64,000 bases of DNA. Origin: Butyrivibrio sp. (GTDB lineage: Bacteria > Bacillota > Clostridia > Lachnospirales > Lachnospiraceae). The DNA lies in assembly GCA_017535785.1 (NCBI GenBank), contig JAFXTN010000037.1, positions 396,738 through 460,737 of the forward strand, given 5' to 3'. The position numbers were made by a program, and so were the translations under genes. This document shows positions 46,491 to 53,764 of the stretch, piece by piece (positions within the stretch are counted from its first letter, which is position 1; each line of letters starts with the position of its first letter). Under the pieces are notes generated by a model. The model did no database searches. It was not told the origin of the DNA and worked only from the letters and a program-made list of their open reading frames with translations.

Positions 46491-47003
46491 TTACTTTGCA
46501 AATACCTGTATCTGATAGCAGTTGCCGTTATAGTTGGTAAGAAAAGCTCCGCCGTAGTACTCCCAATAAGGCTTTAGCATGTTCTCACGATGGCTTTCGC
46601 TGTTTACGTATGCTTCGAATATATACTCGACATATTCTTCGCCGCTGTCATTAGAAAAATCCCAATCATCAAGGATCTTGGCGATATTTTCACTTCCTCG
46701 CTCATACTTCGTATCAAGCCCGAGATCGGTGTATACAGTCTTATAACTGTCACCGTTCGGCCTCGTGTGATCGAAGTTGACCGGAAGCTCATATAAACGA
46801 ACATCCGCAACATCGAGAAGATCGTCATTTAATTCAAGTGCATCAAGCCCGTTTTCCGCCCTGAATGCATTGATCTTTTGGAGCATGATCAGATCGTAGA
46901 TATCCGGAGGATTGGAAGTTTTAGCATAGGCACTTCCCTTGAAAACGAAAACAGAGCATGTGATCATCAATAGACTAAGGATCATACGTATTGTCTTTTT
47001 CAT
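46491..47003 (-). CDS. secreted CAP (SCP/PR-1) domain protein
   Basis: 170 residues. The signal peptide runs MKKTIRMILSLLMITCSVFV to SAYA. The rest is a CAP domain: LMLQKINAFRAENGLDALELN-like opening, FDHTRPNGDSY (catalytic-like His), GSENIA, FEAYVNSESHRENMLKPYWEYYGGAF and a C-terminal YQIQVFAK strand. CAP proteins are secreted and bind sterols, metals or peptides in other organisms; the bacterial role is unclear. It is a single gene convergent with the chemoreceptor gene. Confidence 0.92.
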   Translation of the reverse strand: MKKTIRMILSLLMITCSVFVFKGSAYAKTSNPPDIYDLIMLQKINAFRAENGLDALELNDDLLDVADVRLYELPVNFDHTRPNGDSYKTVYTDLGLDTKYERGSENIAKILDDWDFSNDSGEEYVEYIFEAYVNSESHRENMLKPYWEYYGGAFLTNYNGNCYQIQVFAK

Positions 47004-47186
47004 AGCTTTTACCTTTATTCGGGCCTTACTATGATGTCATCCGACAGTAGTTACAATCCCCATTCCCAACTTTTTTCTTTTACCTAAATTAATGATACTT
47101 GTGTTTTTGTACCCAAATCAAATAAATAAATCATAAAAATCTATAAACTTTTTAGACAGGTAGAACAGCGCCGGAAAAGTCAAGAC

Positions 47187-47215
47187 TTGTTATTTACTGA
47201 AGTCTGAGGCATTAT
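47187..47215 (+). promoter_or_regulatory. possible promoter of the phosphofructokinase gene
   Basis: TTGTTA, 17 bases, CATTAT, 86 bases upstream of the start codon. No other structure was noticed in this 300-base intergenic region. Confidence 0.35.
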
Positions 47216-47300
47216 TATTTTAGTTGTGTGAAGATTACGGGATCAAGACCGTGATATATAAAAGAAACTACACAAAATCTAACTAAGTTGGGAGGGACTC

Positions 47301-48566
47301 ATGAATAACGTCATAATCGGACAGTCAGGTGGGCCTACGGCCGCTATCAATGCGTCTGTGGCCGGCGCTTACGTACGCGCCAAGGAACTCGGAGCACCAA
47401 AGGTATTCGGTATGCTCCATGGTATTGAAGGTCTTATCAACGGACACATCGTCGATCTGGATAATTATCTGTCAGATACGACCAATGTGGAGTTGCTTAA
47501 GAGGACACCCGCTGCGGTACTCGGAACTTGTAGATACAAGCTTCCTGTAGCAAGTAAGAATGAAGATGACTACATCAAGATCTTCGACGTTCTTGAGAAG
47601 AACAATATCGATATGGTTTTCTATATCGGTGGTAACGATTCAATGGATACTATCATGCAGTTGTCGGATTATGCAAAAGAAAAGGGTAAATCCCAGCGTT
47701 TTATCGGCATACCTAAGACTATCGACAATGATCTTCCTATAACCGATCATTGCCCCGGCTTTGGTTCTGCAGCCAAATATATTGCGACCAGCGTTAAAGA
47801 GCTGATCCGCGACAATCAGGCAGCTGACAAAAGAAATCCTGCAACCGTTATCGTAGAGATCATGGGAAGAAATGCGGGATGGCTTGCGGCAGCAGCATCT
47901 CTTTCAAAATCTGATGATTGCTCGGGACCCGATGCGATCTTTCTTCCGGAGAGACCTTTTGACATGGACAAGTTCATGGATCAGATGAAGGAACTCTCTT
48001 CCAAGGGTAAGCCTATCCTTATTGTAATTTCAGAGGGAATCAAACTTGCCGACGGCACATATGTGTGCGAGCTTGGTGGCAAGGTTGCAACGGATACATT
48101 TGGACATAAGCAGATGAGCGCAGCTTGTAAGGTTCTTGCGGATAAGCTTTCTTCAGAGCTTGGCCTTCGTACAAGAACTGTAGAGCTCAGCACTCTTCAG
48201 AGAGCAGCTTCTCACATGGCATCACTTACAGACGTAAGAGAGGCTTATCAGTGCGGATACGAGGCGCTCAATGCAGCTTCCGCAGGTGAGACAGGAAAGA
48301 TGATCATCATGAAGAGAGCGATGTATCAGGACTTTGGTAAGGAAGAGTGGAGCAGCGATTGCCCTTACATCTGTACTTACGGAACATACGACATACATTC
48401 TATTGCAAACTGCGAGAAGATGATCCCCGACGAGTGGATCACACCCGACGGATGCGGGCTTACAGAGCAGTTTGACAAGTATGCACGTCCTCTTATCTTC
48501 GGCGAGATGATGCCTATCATATCAGGCGGACTTCCCAGACACCTCGTTATCAATGAGGCTGTGTGA
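47301..48566 (+). CDS. pfp: 6-phosphofructokinase, PPi-dependent type
   Basis: 421-residue phosphofructokinase that phosphorylates fructose 6-phosphate. N-terminal NVIIGQSGGPTAAINAS replaces the usual ATP-type GGxxPG opening, and YIGGNDSMDTI (Asp in place of the second Gly of the ATP site) and IPKTIDNDLP are typical of PPi-using enzymes; PGFGSAAKYIA and EIMGRNAGWLAAA are the substrate blocks. PPi use is inferred from these residues. The start follows GGGAGG by 8 bases. It is a single gene with a strong terminator. Confidence 0.92.
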   Translation: MNNVIIGQSGGPTAAINASVAGAYVRAKELGAPKVFGMLHGIEGLINGHIVDLDNYLSDTTNVELLKRTPAAVLGTCRYKLPVASKNEDDYIKIFDVLEKNNIDMVFYIGGNDSMDTIMQLSDYAKEKGKSQRFIGIPKTIDNDLPITDHCPGFGSAAKYIATSVKELIRDNQAADKRNPATVIVEIMGRNAGWLAAAASLSKSDDCSGPDAIFLPERPFDMDKFMDQMKELSSKGKPILIVISEGIKLADGTYVCELGGKVATDTFGHKQMSAACKVLADKLSSELGLRTRTVELSTLQRAASHMASLTDVREAYQCGYEALNAASAGETGKMIIMKRAMYQDFGKEEWSSDCPYICTYGTYDIHSIANCEKMIPDEWITPDGCGLTEQFDKYARPLIFGEMMPIISGGLPRHLVINEAV

Positions 48567-48607
48567 TGTTTTAGTAAATTGAATTAAGAGTAGAGAATGA
48601 TCTAAAG

Positions 48608-48636
48608 CTCCGCGGAAATTTTCCGCGGAGTTTTTT
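48608..48636 (+). terminator. terminator of the phosphofructokinase gene
   Basis: CTCCGCGGAA / TTCCGCGGAG stem followed by TTTTTT. Confidence 0.9.
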
Positions 48637-48650
48637 GTTGATTTAAATCA

Positions 48651-48720
48651 CGTTTAACGTTTAACGTTAAAAAGTTTGTTGTTCATAACAAAAAGACCGT
48701 CGTTCATCACATTGGTGTTG
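48651..48720 (+). promoter_or_regulatory. regulatory repeat copy A (paired LytTR-type boxes)
   Basis: A ~70-bp sequence present again at 49137. It starts with GTTTAACGTT repeats (palindrome TTTAACGTTAAA at 48660-48671) and carries GTTCAT boxes at 48681-48686 and 48702-48707, exactly 21 bp apart. Paired 9-bp boxes two helical turns apart with a GTT core are the known architecture of AgrA/ComE-type LytTR targets. A LytTR regulator is encoded at 51633. A candidate -10 TATAGA lies at 48747. Confidence 0.65.
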
Positions 48721-48848
48721 TAATTGTTTTTAAATGATTGATACGCTATAGAAAATCGTTAATTTTTTATTGGTTCATAGTTAACAAAAAAACCGATAAA
48801 GAAATCAGTATTGACGAAAAAAAGGAAAGTGAGGAGAACTGTAGTATT

Positions 48849-49124
48849 ATGGAAAATCTGATCATTGTTTTCATTCATGTTATTTTATTGGCCCTATGGC
48901 TATTTACAACGTGTAAATTTTGGAAAAAAATACGTGGAAAAAAGCATAATTATGAGCGCATTGAAGATGTTTATGAAATAGCTTTGTTTGATATATCCAT
49001 AATTTTATTACTCATGTATGTGGCGATGATGTCTTTTGGAGTGGGAGTATGGAGCTGTGTTTGTTTGGTCGCGGCCATATGTTTAAGCGCTGTAAATACA
49101 AATATAAAGCAGGTGATGGATTAG
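48849..49124 (+). CDS. small three-helix membrane protein in the LytTR-controlled locus
   Basis: 91 residues starting MENLIIVFIHVIL. Helices lie at about residues 3-20, 47-65 and 67-84, with a basic loop (KKIRGKKHNYERIEDVYE) between the first two. GAGGAG lies about 12 bases upstream, longer than usual. A longer frame begins at 48738 but would start inside the putative promoter. It is too short, and lacks the His/Cys pair, to be an AgrB peptidase. Function is unknown; immunity, export or peptide maturation are possible roles in this setting. Confidence 0.6.
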   Translation: MENLIIVFIHVILLALWLFTTCKFWKKIRGKKHNYERIEDVYEIALFDISIILLLMYVAMMSFGVGVWSCVCLVAAICLSAVNTNIKQVMD

Positions 49125-49136
49125 GAATGGAAATAG

Positions 49137-49206
49137 CATTTAACGTTTATCGTTAAAAAACTTGTCGTTCATAACAAAAATCTGTCGTTCATCCCATTGA
49201 TGTTGA
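49137..49206 (+). promoter_or_regulatory. regulatory repeat copy B (paired LytTR-type boxes)
   Basis: Second copy of the 70-bp repeat, about 80-85% identical to copy A. GTTCAT boxes lie at 49167-49172 and 49187-49192 (20 bp apart); both copies share TTTAACGTTTA and CATTG(A/G)TGTTG flanks. It is placed upstream of the dehydratase-like operon, so both transcripts should respond to the same regulator. Confidence 0.65.
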
Positions 49207-49451
49207 AAAACCTTTTGGCAGCAATTAAGCTTGGTTTGTAAGGCATTCAATGTCTTACCATAACATTATGGGGGAAGTCAAAACACAATGAACATTTTTT
49301 AAATGTACATGAATAACAAAGTCTCTAACATCATTATTGATATAAGTGGATAAAACCAAAACTACTATAACCTGATTATTATTTTTATCCATAATGTTAT
49401 GCCCAAGGCGGACCGGAGTATGTCGTGATACTCCGGTCTTAATTAAACGGA
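49207..49451 (+). promoter_or_regulatory. long leader before the dehydratase-like gene with inverted repeats and a hairpin
   Basis: No gene of its own. CATAACATTATG (49259-49270) and CATAATGTTATG (49390-49401) are exact reverse complements and each is itself nearly palindromic, so they are either two operator sites or the arms of a large stem. A perfect 11-bp hairpin GACCGGAGTAT / ATACTCCGGTC follows at 49411-49438, ending in TTAATT, just 26 bases before the start codon. This suggests control at the leader level, but the mechanism is unknown. Confidence 0.5.
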
Positions 49452-49463
49452 TTGGACGGAGAG

Positions 49464-51119
49464 ATGCAAAAGGATAAGTGTTCGGTCAAAGAAAGCTATA
49501 TGTTTGAATCCATATACGAGACTTTGGCCAAAGAAAAGCTTAGCAACTTTTACAAGGACGTATGTATCTTAACAAGCCGCTACGAAGAAAACGGCGGAGA
49601 ATGTGTTAATATCAGAAGGATCAAGAAGCAGTTTAAGGAATATCTCAAAGGGGAAATAAGAGATATCAGTCAGACACTTCTTATCACGGATATAAATGAA
49701 CAAAGAGCAGGGGTTTTTGAATTCTGGGATCTGTACCCGGATTCACAATATAAACAGTATATAGACCGCTTTTTTGAAAAGTATTACTATGAGAGATTCA
49801 TCGCCAAGTATAAGCTTTGGCATGAGAAGATCCATAGGACAATGGACCTTGGCTATGCATATCTTTTGGAAGTTATAAAGAATTATCTTTCCGATACAGA
49901 TAAGCTGATATGTAAGGGCATTGTAAAAAAAGCTGATGAATACATCCTAAATGAAGTTGAATTCATCGGGGATAAAAGAAACAGCGGAAAATGCATAGTC
50001 AGATGCAAGATCAATGAAGACTATGTTATTTATAAGCCCGAGAACGGAAGGATATTTGAACTGTATGGTAAACTTATAAAGCTTATAAGTGCCGACGACG
50101 ATTACAGGATCTTGAACATTGTTCAGGGAAACAAATATTTTTGGGCCGAGCAGCTTAGCAATGATAATTGTGATGATATAAGCGAGGTAAAAGAGTTTTA
50201 CAAAAACGCAGGATTTATGCTCGTTACAGCATATCTGATGAATGCAGTCGGTATCTGCGAAGAGAAGATTTTCTCCGTAGGGAAATATCCTGTTATGATC
50301 GATGCCGAGACGATCTCTTCGATGGATCTTTTTTCTAAAAAGGTGACCAAAGGGAAAAAGCTTTTTGACAGATCGGTATTTAAGACCGCGATCATTCCTA
50401 TGCATTACAGCAAGGAAAACAAAGATATTATTGAGCATAATGCTTTGGGAGATGTTATATTCTTAGCTCGCTCCGAGAGTGAAGTGATATATGAATTTAC
50501 ATCCAAGGCGATAGAGCGATGGAAAGTCAGAAAATACGAGGGTAAGCATACACATCTACCTAAATTGTTCGGTGATAGCATTCCCGTTTGGGAGTATGTC
50601 GATGATGTTATAACCGGATTTGAAGAAGGCTATGATAATATCATGAGTAGTCTTCCCACTGTATATAAGCTTTTAAAAGATTATGAGAATACCAAGATAA
50701 GAATAAGCTTAAGAAAATCCGAAGTTTATCATGATATGCTGAAAAAGCTGAATTCACCTGAGCTTTTAAAGGATAAAGAGACTACGCAGGATTATCTAAG
50801 ATTTGCTTTTGCAGACAACAGTATAGATGAGTATTCACTTAAGCATGAGATACAGCAGTTGATGAGAGGAGACGTCCCTTATTTTACAACGCTTTTAAAG
50901 GACAGGACGGTATACACTCAGGAATGGGACAGGGCGCTTAAAAGACGCTACGGATCTCCGATAGAATGCATTATGAATAGGCTCGATGATTTTTCTAAAG
51001 AAGATAAAGAAAGACAGATCGATTTCATAAGGAGTGCTTTTGATTATGAACGCTGCAGCTTAGCTTATTTTGATAAAGACAATAATACAGAAAGTGTGGT
51101 GAATGAATGGACATTATGA
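49464..51119 (+). CDS. stand-alone LanM-type dehydratase-like protein (DUF4135), catalytic motif degenerate
   Basis: 551-residue cytoplasmic protein resembling the N-terminal dehydratase half of class II lanthipeptide synthetases. VIYKPENGR (Lys191) matches the kinase-like Lys block; YFWAEQLSND, then MNAVGICEEKIFSVGKYP and MIDAETIS match the block usually reading NGTDxHxENIIAxGxxPVLIDLET. In that block Asp, His and Asn are replaced by Gly263, Cys265 and Lys268; the later Asp280 is kept. There is no C-terminal LanC cyclase domain. It may be a pseudo-enzyme or a binding or regulatory relative. The start at 49464 has GGAG close by; a TTG at 49452 is an alternative. It overlaps the next gene by 13 bases. 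Confidence 0.75.
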   Translation: MQKDKCSVKESYMFESIYETLAKEKLSNFYKDVCILTSRYEENGGECVNIRRIKKQFKEYLKGEIRDISQTLLITDINEQRAGVFEFWDLYPDSQYKQYIDRFFEKYYYERFIAKYKLWHEKIHRTMDLGYAYLLEVIKNYLSDTDKLICKGIVKKADEYILNEVEFIGDKRNSGKCIVRCKINEDYVIYKPENGRIFELYGKLIKLISADDDYRILNIVQGNKYFWAEQLSNDNCDDISEVKEFYKNAGFMLVTAYLMNAVGICEEKIFSVGKYPVMIDAETISSMDLFSKKVTKGKKLFDRSVFKTAIIPMHYSKENKDIIEHNALGDVIFLARSESEVIYEFTSKAIERWKVRKYEGKHTHLPKLFGDSIPVWEYVDDVITGFEEGYDNIMSSLPTVYKLLKDYENTKIRISLRKSEVYHDMLKKLNSPELLKDKETTQDYLRFAFADNSIDEYSLKHEIQQLMRGDVPYFTTLLKDRTVYTQEWDRALKRRYGSPIECIMNRLDDFSKEDKERQIDFIRSAFDYERCSLAYFDKDNNTESVVNEWTL

Positions 51120-51397
51120 AACATGGTATTACTATTCAGAGATTAGCATTTACCTTTGCTTTGATCGCAGCGGTACTTCTTTCGGCAATTAACAAAAATG
51201 ATGGCTTTTATATATCAAATTATGTTATTTTGTCGGCATTTTCGTTGTTGTTTATTTACAGGATACTTTTCCAGGAAAACAGAAAAAATTATTCAAAAAT
51301 GATTTTTGATTTGGAACCACATGAAAAGGCGCTTGCAGGATTAAACGCAGGGTTGGTGATAGCCTGGTTTTTATGCCAGATAAGCTATTTTCAATAG
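51107..51397 (+). CDS. small membrane protein overlapping the dehydratase-like gene
   Basis: 96 residues, three helices at about residues 11-26, 35-51 and 75-93, with a basic loop RILFQENRKNYSKM after the second. It overlaps the end of the dehydratase-like gene (a second ATG at 51116 forms an ATGA overlap), so translation is coupled. I do not recognise the family. It has the size and layout of a bacteriocin immunity or peptide-handling protein, which is only a suggestion from context. Confidence 0.6.
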   Translation: MDIMKHGITIQRLAFTFALIAAVLLSAINKNDGFYISNYVILSAFSLLFIYRILFQENRKNYSKMIFDLEPHEKALAGLNAGLVIAWFLCQISYFQ

Positions 51398-51425
51398 AGC
51401 AAAAAGATGGAAGGAGGAATGTAAA

Positions 51426-51497
51426 ATGATGAACTATGTTTTTGGTTGTATCATGTCAGTTTGTTTAGTTTCATGGGGTGAATTTTTCAAGAAATAA
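51426..51497 (+). CDS. 23-residue peptide gene, candidate signal or RiPP precursor
   Basis: ATG at 51426 is preceded by GGAAGGAGG with 8-base spacing, the best ribosome binding site in the locus. The peptide has a hydrophobic N-terminal two thirds with Cys8, Ser11, Cys13 and Ser16, then Trp17-Gly-Glu and the end FFKK. It is the last gene of the dehydratase-like operon, directly before a terminator, and the Agr-like sensor and regulator follow. No AgrB-like protease is present. It could be a pheromone, a modified peptide or a small membrane-active peptide. Confidence 0.6.
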   Translation: MMNYVFGCIMSVCLVSWGEFFKK

Positions 51498-51502
51498 ATA
51501 AT

Positions 51503-51551
51503 CCCCAGAAGAGATTTTTGCTTGAGGTTTTCTTATAGGGGCGTTTTTTTT
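51503..51551 (+). terminator. terminator of the dehydratase-like/peptide operon
   Basis: Imperfect stem CCCC...AAGA / TCTT...GGGG closed by a large loop, followed by TTTTTTTT. Confidence 0.6.
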
Positions 51552-51552
51552 G

Positions 51553-51580
51553 ATCAGGAGTCGATTATTCGACTCCTGAT
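51553..51580. promoter_or_regulatory. perfect inverted repeat upstream of the LytTR regulator gene
   Basis: 12-bp arms ATCAGGAGTCGA / TCGACTCCTGAT around TTAT, with no T-run after it on either strand. It lies 52 bases before the regulator start. An operator or a 5' hairpin is possible; a plain terminator is unlikely on its own. Confidence 0.45.
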
Positions 51581-51632
51581 GTGCTATTATGGACAATAGG
51601 GATAGAAAAACGTTTATGACGGGGAGAGTATT

Positions 51633-52355
51633 ATGTTCACAATAGCTATATGCGATGATGATGAGAGGATCAGAGGGTTCATACAAGATTGTGCCAATGA
51701 CTTCTTTTCTGTATCGGGAGCTCAGTACAATTTTATTATTTGTAAAAACGGAGAGGAACTGTTAAAAAAGATATCCTCTGTGAGTGAACCGATCAACATT
51801 CTGTTTCTTGATGTCGAGATGCCGGGGAAAACAGGTATTGAGATAAAGGATATTCTTGCAAATAATTCTATAGTTGAAAAGATTGTTTTTATTACCAGTC
51901 ATATAGAGGCAATGCAACAGGCTTTCGGGCTCAGAGTGGTGGGATTCATGAATAAACCGCTTGAAAAAAAGCTTGTCTGTGAGTGGATCAAAAATATCTA
52001 TACTGAATACAGCAGCAGGGAAGGCATTACATTTGGAGATACGTTTTATCAATATGAGGACATCCTTTATATAAGATCAGACGGAAACTATATCATCGCC
52101 AAATTGTCTAACGGAAAAGAAACATCATCTGAAAGGATGGGAGTAGCATCCTTCATTAAGAAGCTTGGAAATAGATTCGTTCGTATCCATAGGTCGTATA
52201 TAGTTAATTTATCTCATGTTCAACGAATCAAATATAATGAGATATGCATCGACAATGAAGAGACACTTCCTCTTGGAAGAAGCTTCTCGGAAAATGTAAA
52301 GAATGAATATGATGATTATGTACTAGCTAAAGTTAAAGGACGTATGGGATGGTAG
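51633..52355 (+). CDS. LytTR-family response regulator (AgrA-like)
   Basis: 240 residues. Receiver domain: AICDDDERIRG, phosphorylated Asp60 in ILFLDVEMPGKTG, VFITSHIEAMQQAFGLRVVGFMNKPL. C-terminal LytTR DNA-binding domain: DILYIRSDGNYIIAKLSNGKE and RFVRIHRSYIVNLSHVQRI. LytTR proteins bind paired GTT-core boxes about 21 bp apart, exactly what the repeats at 48651 and 49137 offer. The start follows GGGGAG by 8 bases. It overlaps the partner kinase gene by 7 bases. Confidence 0.95.
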   Translation: MFTIAICDDDERIRGFIQDCANDFFSVSGAQYNFIICKNGEELLKKISSVSEPINILFLDVEMPGKTGIEIKDILANNSIVEKIVFITSHIEAMQQAFGLRVVGFMNKPLEKKLVCEWIKNIYTEYSSREGITFGDTFYQYEDILYIRSDGNYIIAKLSNGKETSSERMGVASFIKKLGNRFVRIHRSYIVNLSHVQRIKYNEICIDNEETLPLGRSFSENVKNEYDDYVLAKVKGRMGW

Positions 52356-53617
52356 TATTTTTACTGAATAGTTTATTTATTTTCTTTGATTTATGTATAT
52401 ATCTGATAATCTATAGAGTGATCTTTGGTGCTAAATATAAGAAAAACGCATATATTTCAATACTTATCATTTTGGGGGTAAGTATCGGAATAGAGGCGTT
52501 ATCTTTAATGAATGGAAGTGTGATCAATAATGCTACAAAAACAATACTTGCCGGCATCATAATTCCGTTCCTGTTTAATGGGAAGATCCTCAAGTGGTTG
52601 GGGCTGTATTTTCCTATCTTCGGTATTCCTACGACAGTAGCATCAATAGTCAATACCTGGATTGATTCCATCAATACTATTTCTCAGAAGAGCATGTTGG
52701 ATTATTACTCAACAAGATTTCTGAATGTTTTTGTTATGTGCGGACTTTTGTATTTTGTGTACAAAACGAGGAAAAATACGCATGGTATAGAACTAAGCAC
52801 ATTTCAGATAGTTCTTTTGAATATTTGTACCCTGCTCGTGGGTATTACGCTTGCCGAAAAAGAGACCATGTATTCGGTGGGCAGTGAGATAAAAACCGGT
52901 TTATATGTGAATACAGTGACCATAATGAGCCTTGTTTTTTATATGCTCACAATGTATTCGATATATCTTGAAAAATCCCGTATGCATGAGAGATTTATAT
53001 CGGAAAGTCGGCAGAATACGCTAAGATCGCAAAAAGAACAGATAGATGCGATCTTGGAGAGTGAGAGAAAGCTTAGTACCTGCAGACACGATTTTAAGGC
53101 ACATATATATGCACTCAGTTCGCTGGCGGAGGCAGGTGATACGGAAGGCCTTAAGAAGTATTGCAACGGACTTGTGGAGGATAGTAAGAACTTCAGTAAG
53201 CCAATTATTTCGGGAAATGTTGCTGTTGACGGAATACTTGGGCGTTGTATCGATACGTGCAGGGAAAAAGGTATAAACTTTACTTATCAGGTCGCACTTC
53301 TTAAGCAAAACAAAGCGGATGATCATGAGCTTTGCGTTATTTTTTCAAATATCATGAACAATGCGATCGAAGCCTGCGAAAGCGGTGATGAGATAAAGCT
53401 TGTGTGCTATCCGTACAATGATGTTTTGTGTATCCTGCAAAAGAATCCGCTCCACAGGGAGCTAAAATATGAAAACGGAAAGCTTGTCACGACCAAAGAA
53501 GAAAAGGAACTTCACGGCCACGGTCTCGAGAACATCAAGACTGTCATCAAAAAGTATAACGGACACATGGATATAAGGGTAGAGGACGGATATTTCAACG
53601 TAGAACTGATACTCTAA
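52349..53617 (+). CDS. Agr-type sensor histidine kinase (HPK10, GHKL)
   Basis: 422 residues. Six helices fill about residues 1-205 (peptide-sensor type), followed by a short coiled linker and the kinase domain: TCRHDFKAHIYAL (phosphoacceptor His247), IFSNIMNNAIEACESG (N box) and HGHGLENIKTVIKKYNG (G box). Kinases of this class (AgrC, VirS, ComD) sense secreted peptides. It pairs with the regulator it overlaps, and the likely ligand is derived from the 23-residue peptide encoded upstream; this last point is inference. Confidence 0.93.
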   Translation: MVVFLLNSLFIFFDLCIYLIIYRVIFGAKYKKNAYISILIILGVSIGIEALSLMNGSVINNATKTILAGIIIPFLFNGKILKWLGLYFPIFGIPTTVASIVNTWIDSINTISQKSMLDYYSTRFLNVFVMCGLLYFVYKTRKNTHGIELSTFQIVLLNICTLLVGITLAEKETMYSVGSEIKTGLYVNTVTIMSLVFYMLTMYSIYLEKSRMHERFISESRQNTLRSQKEQIDAILESERKLSTCRHDFKAHIYALSSLAEAGDTEGLKKYCNGLVEDSKNFSKPIISGNVAVDGILGRCIDTCREKGINFTYQVALLKQNKADDHELCVIFSNIMNNAIEACESGDEIKLVCYPYNDVLCILQKNPLHRELKYENGKLVTTKEEKELHGHGLENIKTVIKKYNGHMDIRVEDGYFNVELIL

Positions 53618-53764
53618 ACGCCTTCCTGTGAATTATCTGAATTCATAAAAAATTTACTGTTAATTCGGTATGAAATATTAGATAATAATAGTAGACGTTT
53701 TATAGTGAAAAATGGTTTGCTATTATATAATTTGAAGGGTTATCGGTTCGAAAGGAGACTTTAT

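Noticed and set aside
48738-48848. Longer N-terminus for the small membrane protein at 48849
   Set aside because: It would begin inside the putative promoter and add 37 charged residues with no ribosome binding site.
48849-49124. AgrB-type peptide protease
   Set aside because: About 91 residues, roughly half the usual AgrB length, and no His/Cys catalytic pair.
48651-49206. CRISPR or insertion-sequence ends
   Set aside because: Only two repeats 486 bp apart with a coding sequence between, no transposase, and box layout typical of LytTR operators.
49200-49241. A 13-residue cationic peptide frame (MLKNLLAAIKLGL) overlapping repeat B
   Set aside because: No ribosome binding site; its start lies within the regulatory repeat, probably upstream of the transcription start. 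Copy A has no matching frame.
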